A stretch of DNA of 64,000 nucleotides from Solibacillus sp. FSL H8-0538 (GCF_038003525.1 NZ_JBBOPI010000001.1:3182501-3246500), one strand, 5' to 3'; counted from the first letter of the stretch, positions 8,394 through 18,169 are shown. Numbers and translations are program-made. The notes: generated by a model not told the origin, from the sequence alone.

Positions 8394-10022
8394 CTACTCA
8401 ATTGAAACATTGTCTAATTTATCTGAGCCTGTTGGATGTGGTAAGAAACCTTTTACTCCCGCTTTTGCAGCAAGTAATGGTGTTGAGTGTGCAAGTGGAA
8501 CCCACGGCGCATCCTCATGAATAATTACTTGTGCTTGTTTGTAAAGGTCAATACGTTTGTTTTCGTCCACTTCAGATTGAGCAGCGATTAATAAATCATG
8601 CACTTCATCATTTGAGTAGTACGCGTAGTTGTTACTGCCGATATTATCTTTATCCAGCAATGTGTAGATAAAATTATCCGCATCTCCATTATCACCTGTC
8701 CAACCTAGCATGAATGCATCGGCTTCACCGTTTTTCGCTTTCTCTAAGTAAGTTGCCCACTCAAATGTTACGATTTCCGATGGAATTCCAACGTCTGCTA
8801 AGTTTTTCTGGATAACTTCAGCAACCTTTGCACCGTCTGGCATATAAGGACGTGGTACCGGCATTGCCCATAGCTCGATTTCCTTACCGTCATAGCCAGC
8901 CTCTGCAAGTAATGCTTTTGCTTTTTCTGGGTCATATGCATAGCCTTCAATATCGTCGTTATAGCCACTAATTGAAGGAGGCATTGGGTTTTTCGCTACT
9001 TGTGCACGTCCTTCAAAGAATGCATCAACAATTGCTTGCTGATCAATTGCATAATTCACCGCTTGTCGTACTAAGACATTATCAAATGGTGGACGAGTAT
9101 TCGTTAACCCAAGGTAACCAATATTCATCGATGGACGTTCGATTAACTGAAGCGCTGAGTTCCCTTCAATTGTTGCACCATCTGAAGGGTTAATACCGTC
9201 CGCTAAATCAATTTCATTTGCAGTGAGTGCATTAAGACGTGCGGAGTTATCTGGAATTGATCGGAATATAACTTTATCTAGCTTTGGTAATCCTGCTTGC
9301 CAATAGCCATCAAATTTTTCAATTGTGATTGAATCATTACGCTTCCAATCTACAAATTTGAATGGACCTGTCCCTACTGGATTATCACCAAATTTGTCGC
9401 CTGCCGCTTCAAATGCAGTTGGCGATGCGATACCGAACGGGCTCATCGCAATATTTTTTAAGAACGGAGCTTGTGGGCGAGATAGCGTGAAGATAACCTT
9501 GTGATCGCCGTCTGCTACAACATCCGTGATAACATCCGCTCCTTCAGCTTTAAACATTGAATTGAAATAATAGAAATCTTCTTCTGTTCCAGCTTTCCAG
9601 CGGTTAATATTTTTCACAACTGCCTCAGCATTGAAGTCTGTGCCATCATGGAATTGAATACCTTCTTCTAAATAGAAAGTGTATGTTAAACCATCTTCAC
9701 TTACTTCCCAATCTTTTGCCAAACCAGGATTAATTGTTGTATCTTGTTCACCAAAATTTAGCAATGTTTCAAATAAGTTTTGAGTTACTTTAAATGACTC
9801 GCCATCTGTTACAATTGCTGGATCTAACGACACTGAATCTCCACCGCGTCCGAATACTAAAACCTGAGGCGGCGCAGCCTTTTCTTCAGTTGTTGTTTCT
9901 GAAGTTGGAGCCGTCGTTGTACTTGTCTCCTCTTTCTCTGTATCCGAGCCACAAGCTGCTAATACCATAGATAGAGCTAATAATAAAAATAGCCCAAATG
10001 ACCAAAACTTCTTGTTTTTCAA
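8394..10022 (-). CDS. dppE: Peptide ABC transporter substrate-binding lipoprotein (SBP family 5)
   Basis: Extracytoplasmic binding protein of 542 residues. It has a lipoprotein signal peptide with lipobox LAAC (Cys24) followed by a Thr/Glu-rich linker. The mature part is an SBP_bac_5 domain with motifs such as FHDGTDFNAEAVVKN. It would deliver oligo- or dipeptides (possibly glutathione or a metal complex; the family is broad) to DppB/DppC. The start is TTG, with GGGAGG 8 bases upstream. It is the third gene of the operon, after the two ATPase genes. Confidence 0.9.
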   Translation of the reverse strand: MKNKKFWSFGLFLLLALSMVLAACGSDTEKEETSTTTAPTSETTTEEKAAPPQVLVFGRGGDSVSLDPAIVTDGESFKVTQNLFETLLNFGEQDTTINPGLAKDWEVSEDGLTYTFYLEEGIQFHDGTDFNAEAVVKNINRWKAGTEEDFYYFNSMFKAEGADVITDVVADGDHKVIFTLSRPQAPFLKNIAMSPFGIASPTAFEAAGDKFGDNPVGTGPFKFVDWKRNDSITIEKFDGYWQAGLPKLDKVIFRSIPDNSARLNALTANEIDLADGINPSDGATIEGNSALQLIERPSMNIGYLGLTNTRPPFDNVLVRQAVNYAIDQQAIVDAFFEGRAQVAKNPMPPSISGYNDDIEGYAYDPEKAKALLAEAGYDGKEIELWAMPVPRPYMPDGAKVAEVIQKNLADVGIPSEIVTFEWATYLEKAKNGEADAFMLGWTGDNGDADNFIYTLLDKDNIGSNNYAYYSNDEVHDLLIAAQSEVDENKRIDLYKQAQVIIHEDAPWVPLAHSTPLLAAKAGVKGFLPHPTGSDKLDNVSIE

Positions 10023-10049
10023 TTTGAAAACCTCCCTAGATATCTATTA

Positions 10050-11030
10050 TCATTGCTGCGTTTCACTATATAGATGACACGCAACAGAATGACCAGGTTT
10101 AACTTGCAAAAATTGCGGTACTATCTTGCTGCAAATATCCATCGCAAATGGACAGCGTGTATGAAAAGTACAACCTGCCGGAGGACTGGACGGGCTCGGA
10201 ATATCACCCGTTAATAAAATTTGTGTGCGCTCAAATAGAGGGTCCGGAATGGGTACCGCGGATAACAATGCCTGCGAATATGGATGCAATGGCTGTTCAT
10301 ATAACAATTCACTTTCTGCTAGCTCTACCATGCGCCCAAGATACATAACACCTACTCGGTCACTGATATGGCGGACAACCCCTAAATCATGCGCAATAAA
10401 AATATAGGTAAGGTTTAAATCATCCTGTAGCCTTTGCATTAAATTCAATACTTGAGCCTGAATTGAAACATCAAGTGCAGACACTGGTTCATCCGCAATA
10501 ATGAGCTTTGGATTCGTCATGAGCGCTCGGGCAATTCCTATACGTTGGCGCTGGCCACCACTAAATTGGTGTGGATAGCGTTTTGCATGATAGGCACTCA
10601 GCCCAACAATTTCCAAGTATTCGATTACCTTTTTTTTGCGCTCTTCCGCACGACCAATACCATGAACAATGAGTGGCTCCTCTAATATCTTTTCTACTGT
10701 ATGCCTTGGGTTTAGTGAGGCATACGGATCCTGGAACACCATTTGAATTTCACGACGAGCTTTTCGCATCTCTTCAGGAGATAGATTTGTTAACTCCACA
10801 CCGTCAAACGTAACCTTACCTTCAGTAGGCTCATATAGACGCATAATAACGCGCCCAGTAGTAGACTTACCGCACCCTGACTCTCCTACAATGCCTAGTG
10901 TTTCCCCTTCAAACAAGTCAAAGGAAATATCATCAACTGCCTTTACATCCCCAGTATGACGACCAAACATCCCAGTACGAATCGGAAAATACTTTTTCAA
11001 ATTTTCAACTTTCAACAGTACTTTCGACAA
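10050..11030 (-). CDS. dppF: Peptide ABC transporter ATPase, DppF/OppF type
   Basis: Cytosolic ABC ATPase of 326 residues with Walker [10 protein letters not shown], signature LSGGQ-like [15 protein letters not shown], Walker B LIIADEP and a C-terminal oligopeptide-transporter extension with cysteines ([10 protein letters not shown]). The start is taken as TTG ending at 11030, because AGGAGGGG lies 7 bases before it. An ATG at 11051 has none. It overlaps the preceding dppD gene by 26 bases, suggesting translational coupling. Confidence 0.9.
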   Translation of the reverse strand: MSKVLLKVENLKKYFPIRTGMFGRHTGDVKAVDDISFDLFEGETLGIVGESGCGKSTTGRVIMRLYEPTEGKVTFDGVELTNLSPEEMRKARREIQMVFQDPYASLNPRHTVEKILEEPLIVHGIGRAEERKKKVIEYLEIVGLSAYHAKRYPHQFSGGQRQRIGIARALMTNPKLIIADEPVSALDVSIQAQVLNLMQRLQDDLNLTYIFIAHDLGVVRHISDRVGVMYLGRMVELAESELLYEQPLHPYSQALLSAVPIPDPLFERTQILLTGDIPSPSSPPAGCTFHTRCPFAMDICSKIVPQFLQVKPGHSVACHLYSETQQ

Positions 11031-12021
11031 GACTAATCCCCTCCTTCTCATCTAGTAAAAAGCATCTAGCTTCATGCGAATCGGACTTTTTGTAGAGAGA
11101 TGGGTTTTCTATTGTGCAGCGTTCTGTCACAAACTCACAACGCGGTGCAAAACGACACCCGATATTAATCGAGCCTGGTTTTGGTACATTACCCGGAATA
11201 GAATACAATGTATCTTTTTTATACCGCATATCAGGCACAGATTGAATGAGCCCCTTTGTATATGGATGCTGAGGATTTTGAAAAATATCGACAACCGGCG
11301 CTTCCTCAACAATTTGCCCCGCATACATGACGATGACACGCTCACAAGTTTCTGCAACAACGCCTAAGTCATGGGTAATTAATAAAATTGCTGTATTTAA
11401 ACGTGCATTTAATTCCTTCATTAGTTTTAAAATTTGCGCTTGAATCGTTACATCCAGCGCAGTTGTTGGCTCATCAGCAATCAATACTTTAGGATCACAA
11501 ACAAGTGCCATTGCAATCATGACGCGTTGTCTCATGCCACCGGATAATTGATGCGGATAATCTTTAATAAGTTCTTCAGCACGTGGTAGTCCAACGAGCT
11601 TCATAATTTCGATTGCCTTTGCGTTAACCTGCTTTTTAGACCACTTTTTGTTATGTATTAAAATCGCCTCTGTCAGCTGGTTACCAATTGTAAATAATGG
11701 ATTTAAGGAGGTCATAGGCTCTTGGAAAATCATCGCTACATCCTTGCCCCGAATCGAACGCATTTGCTTGTCAGACAAAGTGGTTAAGTCTTTGCCGTTA
11801 AGCAAAATTTCACCAGAAGTAATTTTACCTGGCGGACTTGGTACTAGCCCCATGATTGAAAGTGAGGTAACACTTTTTCCACAGCCAGATTCACCAACGA
11901 TAGCCAGTACTTCCCCTTCATGAATAGCAAAACTAATATGATCAACGGCAGCAATATTACCATCGTCCGTAAAAAAAGTCGTTTCTAAATCCTTCACTTC
12001 AAGAATGACGTTTCGACTCAT
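11005..12021 (-). CDS. dppD: Peptide ABC transporter ATPase, DppD/OppD type
   Basis: First gene of the operon, 338 residues. Walker [12 protein letters not shown]-loop, signature LSGGMRQRVMIAMAL, Walker B VLIADEPTTALD and the C-terminal oligopeptide extension with CRFAPRCEF are present. GGGAGG precedes the ATG. It pairs with DppF to power the DppB/DppC channel. A strong sigma-A promoter lies 46 bases upstream. Confidence 0.92.
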   Translation of the reverse strand: MSRNVILEVKDLETTFFTDDGNIAAVDHISFAIHEGEVLAIVGESGCGKSVTSLSIMGLVPSPPGKITSGEILLNGKDLTTLSDKQMRSIRGKDVAMIFQEPMTSLNPLFTIGNQLTEAILIHNKKWSKKQVNAKAIEIMKLVGLPRAEELIKDYPHQLSGGMRQRVMIAMALVCDPKVLIADEPTTALDVTIQAQILKLMKELNARLNTAILLITHDLGVVAETCERVIVMYAGQIVEEAPVVDIFQNPQHPYTKGLIQSVPDMRYKKDTLYSIPGNVPKPGSINIGCRFAPRCEFVTERCTIENPSLYKKSDSHEARCFLLDEKEGISLVESTVES

Positions 12022-12066
12022 GTAGCTTCCTCCCTTTTTCTGAAAATTAAAGTGGAATTTTTTTCT

Positions 12067-12095
12067 ATAATATACTAATTCGAACTATTATTCAA
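12067..12095 (-). promoter_or_regulatory. Sigma-A promoter of the peptide transporter operon
   Basis: Minus strand: TTGAAT, 17-base spacer, TATTAT; 46 bases before the dppD start. No T-box or other riboswitch motif is seen between it and dppD. Confidence 0.75.
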
Positions 12096-12214
12096 TTATT
12101 CTACTTTACGATAATGTATTTTATCTTTGTAAATATACATTAATTCTCTTTTAACCACATTTCTCTAAGTAGACTTACTATTAAGAAAAATGAGTATTAG
12201 AAAGATATCAAAAA

Positions 12215-12256
12215 AAGCTGACTCCCGTGTTCATACCGAAGTCAGCTCTTACAAGA
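12215..12256 (-). terminator. Second minus-strand terminator-like hairpin upstream of dppD
   Basis: Stem AGCTGACT / AGTCAGCT with CGG/CCG extension, followed on the minus strand by a run of T. It lies 140 bases after the ygaD terminator and 120 bases before the dpp promoter. It is either a backup terminator or the remnant of a lost gene. The rest of the 12022-12435 gap shows nothing else clear. Confidence 0.6.
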
Positions 12257-12390
12257 TTTTATTTTATTTTATTTATTAGAAAAGGAAGCTCCCCTCCCCT
12301 TATAATATTGCACTAAAAAGTTGCGTGAAGAGGGTATTAGGTCGATCGCTATATCTGCGTGACCTTGGTATACTATTTTCCTTCAAAGTA

Positions 12391-12435
12391 AAAAGCTGCC
12401 TAGCACCATTTTCGAAAAAATGGCTAGGCAGCTTT
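12391..12435 (-). terminator. Terminator after ygaD
   Basis: Minus strand: stem AAAGCTGCCTAGC / GCTAGGCAGCTTT, then T-rich. Confidence 0.85.
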
Positions 12436-14181
12436 CTAATCTAATTTTTGAACTTGGAATAAATTATTATATACGCCTTTTTTACTCATCAATACTTCGT
12501 GGTTCCCTTGTTCAACAAGTTCTCCATGATCAATAACGAAAATTGTATCTGCATGTGTAATTGTAGAGAGGCGGTGCGCAATTACTATCGTTGTACGGTC
12601 ATGCGCTAAGCGTTCCAGTGAGTCTTGGATGAGTGCTTCACTTTCTAAATCCAGTGCTGACGTTGCTTCATCAAGTACAAGAATCGGAGGGTTTTTTAGG
12701 AACACACGTGCAATTGCCACACGCTGCTTTTGACCACCCGATAATTTCACGCCTCGCTCGCCAACTTTTGTATTATAGCCTTCCGGTAATCCCATTATGA
12801 ATTCGTGAGCATTCGCAGCCATTGCTGCTGCAATCACTTCTTCATCTGTTGCATCCGGCTTACCCATTAAGATATTTTGTTTCACCGAATCACTAAATAA
12901 TATATTGTCTTGTAATACAATTCCTATTTGTGAGCGTAATGATCGTAATGTAGCATCCTTCACATTAACATCATCGATTTTCACAGCCCCTTCTGTCGCA
13001 TCATAAAAGCGCGGGATTAAGCTGACGATTGTTGATTTACCACCACCGCTCATGCCAACAAAGGCCACAGTTTCGCCGGGATTAATCGTGAAATTGATAT
13101 TATTTAATATTGTTTTACCATCTGCCTCGTATTTAAATGAAACGTTGTCAAACTGTAACTTCCCGCGAGATGTAGCAAGCTCAGTCGCACCTTTTTTATT
13201 TTGCACGTCGTATTTTTCATCCATAAGTTCAAACATACGATCCATCGACGCAATCGATTGTGTAAGTGATGTCGACGAACTGACTAAACGGCGTAGTGGC
13301 CCATATAATCGGTCAATATAGGCAATAAACGCCACCATTGTCCCAACTGTTAAATGATCATGAATGACTTGATACCCTGCATAACCAATAACAAGCAGTG
13401 GTGCCACATCTGTAATTGTATTCACAACAGCAAACGACTTGGCATTCCAGCGTGTATGATCTAATGCGGCTTTTTTAAATTCACCATTTGTATCATCAAA
13501 GATTTTTTGCTCATGATTTTCTAATGTAAAACTTTTAATAATGCTCATACCGGCAACACGTTCATGCAAGTAGCTCTGCACACCTGCAAGTGCCTGTGAG
13601 CGTTTACGTGTTAAAGCGCGTAATTTTCCAAAGAAGAACTTCACACTAAAGGCATAGAAAGGGAAGGCAAGAAGCGCCACAACAGTCAGCTTTACATCCA
13701 TTACGAGCATAATCACTATCGCAATTAAAATTGTCGCAAGATCTAGCCACAAGTTCATAAGCCCTGTCATAATAAAGTTTTTTGTCTGCTCAACGTCATT
13801 AATAACTCGTGAAATCACTTCACCAGCACGCGTATTTGAGTAATACTTTAAACTTAACTTTTGTAAATGCCCATATAATTCTTTACGGATATCAAAAAGC
13901 ACTTTATTACTAACATCCTGTGCAAAATATTGTCGGTAATATTCAATTGGCGGACGGATAATAAAGAACACAATAATTGTCCCACCTAGCCAATAAAATA
14001 ACTGCTCCGTTTGCTCTGCTGTCGTCATCGTTTCAGAGCCGATAATGGAGTCAATAACAATTTTTATTAAATACGGTGTAAAAAGAGGAATGGCAAATTT
14101 TAATATACCAATGGCAATCGTTAAAAATAATTCCCATTTATAGGGCTTAACGAATCGCATATACCTTTTCATACTACTCAA
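12436..14181 (-). CDS. ygaD: YgaD-type ABC exporter (fused membrane and ATPase domains)
   Basis: Half-transporter of 581 residues. An N-terminal ABC membrane domain with six helices (about 15-300) is fused to an ATPase domain (about 335-575) with Walker A GMSGGGKST, signature LSGGQKQRVAIARVF and Walker B ILVLDEATSALD. It probably works as a homodimeric multidrug- or lipid-type exporter; the substrate is unknown. The TTG at 14181 aligns with the B. subtilis YgaD start; an ATG three codons in is an alternative. It is followed by a strong terminator. Confidence 0.9.
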   Translation of the reverse strand: MSSMKRYMRFVKPYKWELFLTIAIGILKFAIPLFTPYLIKIVIDSIIGSETMTTAEQTEQLFYWLGGTIIVFFIIRPPIEYYRQYFAQDVSNKVLFDIRKELYGHLQKLSLKYYSNTRAGEVISRVINDVEQTKNFIMTGLMNLWLDLATILIAIVIMLVMDVKLTVVALLAFPFYAFSVKFFFGKLRALTRKRSQALAGVQSYLHERVAGMSIIKSFTLENHEQKIFDDTNGEFKKAALDHTRWNAKSFAVVNTITDVAPLLVIGYAGYQVIHDHLTVGTMVAFIAYIDRLYGPLRRLVSSSTSLTQSIASMDRMFELMDEKYDVQNKKGATELATSRGKLQFDNVSFKYEADGKTILNNINFTINPGETVAFVGMSGGGKSTIVSLIPRFYDATEGAVKIDDVNVKDATLRSLRSQIGIVLQDNILFSDSVKQNILMGKPDATDEEVIAAAMAANAHEFIMGLPEGYNTKVGERGVKLSGGQKQRVAIARVFLKNPPILVLDEATSALDLESEALIQDSLERLAHDRTTIVIAHRLSTITHADTIFVIDHGELVEQGNHEVLMSKKGVYNNLFQVQKLD

Positions 14182-14194
14182 AATTACTTCACTT

Positions 14195-14235
14195 CCTTAC
14201 ATCATAATAGGTTAGAAAGTTATGCTTTCTTAACC
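14195..14235 (+). repeat. Partial copy of the ~84-bp repeat (hairpin 2)
   Basis: CCTTAC..then stem GGTTAGAAAG / CTTTCTTAACC around TTATG. Only the second half of the element is present. Confidence 0.55.
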
Positions 14236-14299
14236 GCTAAGTCAAAAGTTTACCTAAATATCAATTATATAGTACTCACCACTTGTTTTCATGAATAAA

Positions 14300-14324
14300 G
14301 CCTACTAGACATATGCTAGTAGGC
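14300..14324 (-). terminator. Terminator after ygaC
   Basis: Stem GCCTACTAG / CTAGTAGGC; minus-strand flank T-rich. Confidence 0.7.
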
Positions 14325-14335
14325 TTCTCCCATTT

Positions 14336-14890
14336 TTATTCTGGATTTGTATCAGCTTGGATATCACGATTTAACTCATATCGGTTTGTCCATACTTCGA
14401 TAAAATCTGGCGCAAATGGTCCTCGTCTTTGTTGAATCCAGCTAATTAGTATGGTTAAATTACGTTTTAAAATTTTATCAATTACTTCAGGGTAACCCAT
14501 TTCCTTTTTATGCAGCTCGTACTCGTCTTCATCTAGAAGTGCATAGGTCATATCCGGGAACACCTTCACATCTAAATCATAATCTATATACTTGATTGAA
14601 TTATTATCATAAACGAATGGTGAACTAACATTGCAGTAATAATACACACCGTCTTCACGCAACATACAAATAATATTAAACCAGTGCTCCGAGTGGAAGT
14701 AACAAATCGACGGCTCTCGGGTTAACCAAGTCCGACCATCCGATTCTATTACTAGGGTTTTTTCATTCGCACCAATCACGACATTTTTAGTTCCTTTTAA
14801 AACCATTGTTTCTTGCCAGACACGGTGGATACGACCATTGTGCTTGTAGCTATGTATTTGAATCGTTTCTCCTTCTACTGGTAATGCCAT
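14336..14890 (-). CDS. ntdP: Nucleoside tri-/diphosphate phosphatase, YgaC/DUF402 family
   Basis: Protein of 184 residues, DUF402/UPF0374, closely similar to B. subtilis YgaC. Some members of the family are shown to hydrolyse nucleoside tri- and diphosphates. Conserved stretches are IHSYKHNG near the N-terminus, GRTWLTREP, and [10 protein letters not shown] with the acidic metal-binding residues. The ATG ending at 14890 has AAGGTGG 8 bases before it; a GTG four codons upstream is unlikely. It is a single gene with its own terminator. Confidence 0.88.
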   Translation of the reverse strand: MALPVEGETIQIHSYKHNGRIHRVWQETMVLKGTKNVVIGANEKTLVIESDGRTWLTREPSICYFHSEHWFNIICMLREDGVYYYCNVSSPFVYDNNSIKYIDYDLDVKVFPDMTYALLDEDEYELHKKEMGYPEVIDKILKRNLTILISWIQQRRGPFAPDFIEVWTNRYELNRDIQADTNPE

Positions 14891-15049
14891 TTTGAAGCCC
14901 ACCTTTTCGTCTAAGCTATATAATCTACAGTCTTTATTGTATTATAGCAATGCTTAAAGAAAACTTGTAGTTAGAAACGCATAATTTTCGCAACAAAGTA
15001 AAAATAAGACCATCTAATTAACGTTTAATGAGTATTTCCATAATAAAGA

Positions 15050-15087
15050 AAAAGGGGCATCCGACTAATCGGATGCTTCCTTTTTGT
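15050..15087. terminator. Bidirectional terminator after the SASP gene
   Basis: Almost perfect palindrome: AAAAAGG..GCATCCG / CGGATGC..CCTTTTT. Confidence 0.8.
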
Positions 15088-15117
15088 TAGGGAATTCACA
15101 TTGGCAAACCAAAATAC

Positions 15118-15300
15118 TTAGAATTCGTTATTTTGGTTATTGTTATTGCGTTGTTGGTTTTTCTGGTTTTGCTGGTTTTGCTTTAACTTGTTAAATTCTT
15201 GCTCAGCACCAAATTCCTCGTTTTGATGATTTTTCTGTTGTTGATTTTTTTCTTGATTGTTGCTTGGATTGTTGTTTTGATTGTTGTTCTTTCGCTTCAT
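15118..15300 (-). CDS. sspE: Gamma-type small acid-soluble spore protein, single-repeat form
   Basis: Protein of 60 residues made mostly of Asn, Gln and Lys, with one copy of the gamma-SASP core (EEFGAEQEFNKLKQNQQ, about 28-44). Gamma-SASPs are amino-acid reserves made in the forespore and cut by the Gpr protease at sites like EFASE; EFGAE here is a variant of it. B. subtilis SspE has two such repeats, so this is a short form. Position between ygaC and mutY is that of B. subtilis sspE. GGAGGTG precedes the ATG, and a sigma-G promoter fits. Confidence 0.85.
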   Translation of the reverse strand: MKRKNNNQNNNPSNNQEKNQQQKNHQNEEFGAEQEFNKLKQNQQNQKNQQRNNNNQNNEF

Positions 15301-15323
15301 AATGAATTCACCTCCGTGGTCAT

Positions 15324-15353
15324 TATTGTGGTCGGAAGCTGTTCACTTTATGC
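15324..15353 (-). promoter_or_regulatory. Probable sigma-G promoter of the SASP gene
   Basis: Minus strand: GCATA, 18-base spacer, CACAATA. This fits forespore promoters (GNATR, N18, CATNNTA) with one mismatch. Confidence 0.6.
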
Positions 15354-15368
15354 GGATAAATTAAATAA

Positions 15369-16415
15369 TTATTTCAGCTTGTCCCAAATTTTCAGCATCG
15401 GTACTGGCATCGGGAGTTCAGCAATTTCTGCTTTCGAGAAAAAACGCGCATTGTCCGGTAGTTGACTAACCGCGATTAGATCAACTAAATGACTTTCAAC
15501 TTGCCAAGTTAAATGAGAAAAAACATGCATAAATTTTAAGACTGGCACGGAAAATAAATCGACAGTCAATTGATAATTTTGTGCGAGTGTCTTTAATGTT
15601 TCACCTTGTCGCTCTACCATTGGGAACTGCCACATATTCGCAAGTAAACCCTCTTCCGGACGTTTTTCCAATAAAAAACGTCCTTCTCGGTCGCGTACAA
15701 CAAATACGTCAAAATCAATATTTTTCGACTTTGTTTTTTTCGTCTTTACTGGTAGGCTGGCTGGATTTCCTTCCTGAAATGCTGTGCAATAATCACGCAC
15801 TGGGCACAGCAAGCATTTCGGTGAAGTCGGCGTACAAATAAGCGCACCTAGCTCCATTAACCCTTGATTAAAGGAAGATGTATTTTCAGGATCGATTAGC
15901 ATCATTACCGCATCTTCAAAGATTTTTTTCGTTTTTGGAAACGCGATATCGGCATCAATATTTAGGACGCGGCTTAGTACACGCATGACATTGCCGTCTA
16001 CCGCATGCTCTGGCTTACCGTATGCAATACTTAAAATTGCACCCGCTGTATATGGACCGACACCTTTTAATTTTGAAATATCTGGACGGTTATCTGGTAC
16101 GACACCATTATATGTTTCCACAACTTCTTTTACACCCGCTTGTAAATTGCGCGCACGCGAATAATATCCAAGCCCTTCCCACATTTTCAACAGCTCTTCC
16201 TGTGGTGCATAGGCAAGACTTTCAGCTGTCGGGTACTTTTCCAAGAACCGATTATAATAAGGAATAACCGTATCAACACGCGTCTGCTGCAGCATGACTT
16301 CAGAAACCCAAATTTTATAAGGCTCCTTCGTATGTCTCCATGGTAAATCTCGTTTTTCTTCATTAAACCATTCGACTAAACCTTGTCGAAATTGTTTCGT
16401 ATATTGATATTCCAC
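15369..16415 (-). CDS. mutY: Adenine DNA glycosylase MutY
   Basis: Removes adenine mispaired with 8-oxoguanine. Of 348 residues, the N-terminal glycosylase domain (1-220) has catalytic Glu39 in WVSEVMLQQT and Asp140 in VDGNVMRVLSR. The [4Fe-4S] cluster ligands C194, C201, C204 and C210 follow (C-X6-C-X2-C-X5-C). The C-terminal NUDIX-like domain (about 230-345) recognises 8-oxoG. The GTG ending at 16415 is chosen because GGAGG lies just before it; a TTG four codons upstream would contain that site. Confidence 0.95.
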   Translation of the reverse strand: MEYQYTKQFRQGLVEWFNEEKRDLPWRHTKEPYKIWVSEVMLQQTRVDTVIPYYNRFLEKYPTAESLAYAPQEELLKMWEGLGYYSRARNLQAGVKEVVETYNGVVPDNRPDISKLKGVGPYTAGAILSIAYGKPEHAVDGNVMRVLSRVLNIDADIAFPKTKKIFEDAVMMLIDPENTSSFNQGLMELGALICTPTSPKCLLCPVRDYCTAFQEGNPASLPVKTKKTKSKNIDFDVFVVRDREGRFLLEKRPEEGLLANMWQFPMVERQGETLKTLAQNYQLTVDLFSVPVLKFMHVFSHLTWQVESHLVDLIAVSQLPDNARFFSKAEIAELPMPVPMLKIWDKLK

Positions 16416-16530
16416 TGCAACCTCCAAAGAATTTCGATTTTATTTACTGTAAATAGGGTATATTATAAAGATAAATAATATGTTAATTATTTCCGTTCAA
16501 AACGGTTCCATTAACGAGGGGATGATTATA

Positions 16531-17520
16531 TTGGATTCAGGCACACATTTCGTTATGGGAATTGCTTTAGGTGGCATAGCGTTGGCAGATCCAGTTGTGG
16601 CAAGCCATCCGATGACGTTTACCGCCGTTATGGCTGGTGCAATACTCGGCTCACAAGCTCCAGATGTGGATACGATTTTAAAGCTTCGTAACAATGCCGT
16701 CTACATTCGTCATCATCGTGGGATTACACACTCAATTCCTGCCGTTCTATTATGGCCACTTGCAATTACGGCTATTTTATCGTTTATAGTGCCAAACGCC
16801 AACACTTTACACTTATGGCTATGGACACAGCTCGCCGTATTTTTGCACGTATTTGTCGATATTTTTAATGCTTACGGTACACAGGCACTGAGACCCTTTT
16901 CGAAAAAATGGGTTGCACTCGGTGTGATCAATACATTTGACCCGTTCATTTTCGGTATTCACTGTATTGGAATTTTATTATGGGTATTTGGTTCAAACCC
17001 TATTATCATGTTCAGTATTATTTACGTAATCATCACCGCCTACTATGTGCTACGCTTCGCTCTCCAAAAGGCGATTAAAAAAGCCGTACACCATGCCATT
17101 CAAGATGAAGATTTTGTTATGGTAGCACCGACAATCCGCTTCTTTTATTGGCGCATTGCAGCTAAATCAAAAACACATTACTATGTGGGCCGTGCGTATG
17201 GACGAACAATTAATATTTACGATAAATTTGAAATCGAGCCCTTACCAAAAACACCAATCGTTGAAAAGGCATTACAAGATTCCAATTTAGACGCGTTCAT
17301 ATCCTTTTCTCCGCTTTATCATTGGGAAATTTCTGAGCTCGAAAATGGATTAACCGAAGTACGCTTAATCGATTTACGCTACCGTAGTAATGACCGTTAT
17401 CCATTCGTTGCGGTTGCGCATTTAAATGATAGTCTAGACATTATTACTTCGTACACAGGCTGGATTTTCAGCGAAGATAAACTGCAGAAAAAGCTACAAA
17501 TTGGTGCTGGGAACGAATAA
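16531..17520 (+). CDS. yfhP: YfhP-type membrane-bound metal-dependent hydrolase (DUF457)
   Basis: Protein of 329 residues of the LexA-binding/inner-membrane metal-dependent hydrolase family. The N-terminal motifs QAPDVDT and HHRGITHS carry the Asp and His metal ligands. They are followed by several membrane helices (about 75-200) and a soluble C-terminal part. The start is taken at TTG 16531 (MDSGTHFVMG), which matches the B. subtilis YfhP start, with GAGGGG 9 bases upstream. The physiological substrate is unknown. It is divergent from mutY, as in B. subtilis. Confidence 0.85.
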   Translation: MDSGTHFVMGIALGGIALADPVVASHPMTFTAVMAGAILGSQAPDVDTILKLRNNAVYIRHHRGITHSIPAVLLWPLAITAILSFIVPNANTLHLWLWTQLAVFLHVFVDIFNAYGTQALRPFSKKWVALGVINTFDPFIFGIHCIGILLWVFGSNPIIMFSIIYVIITAYYVLRFALQKAIKKAVHHAIQDEDFVMVAPTIRFFYWRIAAKSKTHYYVGRAYGRTINIYDKFEIEPLPKTPIVEKALQDSNLDAFISFSPLYHWEISELENGLTEVRLIDLRYRSNDRYPFVAVAHLNDSLDIITSYTGWIFSEDKLQKKLQIGAGNE

Positions 17521-17566
17521 AACCGCCTCGGACTTGGATTTCTCCAAAGTTCCAAAGCGGTTCTTT
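17521..17566. terminator. Bidirectional terminator between yfhP and yfhJ
   Basis: Stem AACCGC..GGA / TCC..GCGGTT with a T run on the plus side and A-rich flank on the other. Confidence 0.65.
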
Positions 17567-17836
17567 TTATTGTAGTGTGTCTTCGCTAGTATCTAATAAA
17601 TGTGCGTATTTCGGATTATTGCCTGCAAATAGATGCAATTTATCGCCATAGCTTGTAATAAGCTGGTACACAAGCTTTTCTGTATACTCAGCTCCGCGAA
17701 AATCATAACCCGCCTTTGCTGAAGTTGCTTCAAAGTCACTCCATAATAATTCAACCCAGACGCGTGCACGTCCTGTTGGCATATGCGGATTTTTCTCTAA
17801 AAGCTGTTGTGTTAACTTTAATATGCGTTGTTCCAT
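17567..17836 (-). CDS. yfhJ: YfhJ family protein (WVELL domain)
   Basis: Small cytosolic protein of 89 residues with the family hallmark WVELLWSDFE at about 27-36. Function unknown. It is the last gene of the recX-yfhH-yfhJ run, three bases after yfhH, so co-transcribed. Confidence 0.85.
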   Translation of the reverse strand: MEQRILKLTQQLLEKNPHMPTGRARVWVELLWSDFEATSAKAGYDFRGAEYTEKLVYQLITSYGDKLHLFAGNNPKYAHLLDTSEDTLQ

Positions 17837-17839
17837 CTG

Positions 17840-18169
17840 TTATTTACCTGCCTTCATCGGTGCTAAAATAGATACCGGTAGTGCCTCCTCGTAACGGTCA
17901 CTGCCTAAACGGTGCCCCCATGCAAAACGCCCTTTCAATCGATCTACCTGAAAGAACTCTCCCGGTGCCCCGTCAATACGGTACATTTCGCCCGGAATAA
18001 TTTGACTTAAATCTACTAAAAAAGCTGCCGCCATTAAAGCTTTACGCTCATAAACTGCAAACTCATTCACTATACCTAACTGTTCTGCCTTACGTGCCTT
18101 CTCTCTTAAATTGGCAATCTCTTGGCGTAGCTCTTGCTCTGTCATCGCTGCATAATTTTGCTCTGTCAT
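17840..18169 (-). CDS. yfhH: YfhH family protein (DUF1811)
   Basis: Protein of 109 residues. The N-terminal half is helical and charged; the C-terminal half is a small beta domain (MYRIDGAPGEFFQVDRLKG). Function unknown. Its ATG overlaps the recX stop codon (ATGA), showing translational coupling with recX. Confidence 0.85.
   Translation of the reverse strand: MTEQNYAAMTEQELRQEIANLREKARKAEQLGIVNEFAVYERKALMAAAFLVDLSQIIPGEMYRIDGAPGEFFQVDRLKGRFAWGHRLGSDRYEEALPVSILAPMKAGK

Noticed and set aside
12022-12435. A T-box or other riboswitch ahead of the peptide transporter operon
   Set aside because: No T-box motif or other known core is present; the hairpin at 12215 lies upstream of the promoter and has a terminator shape.
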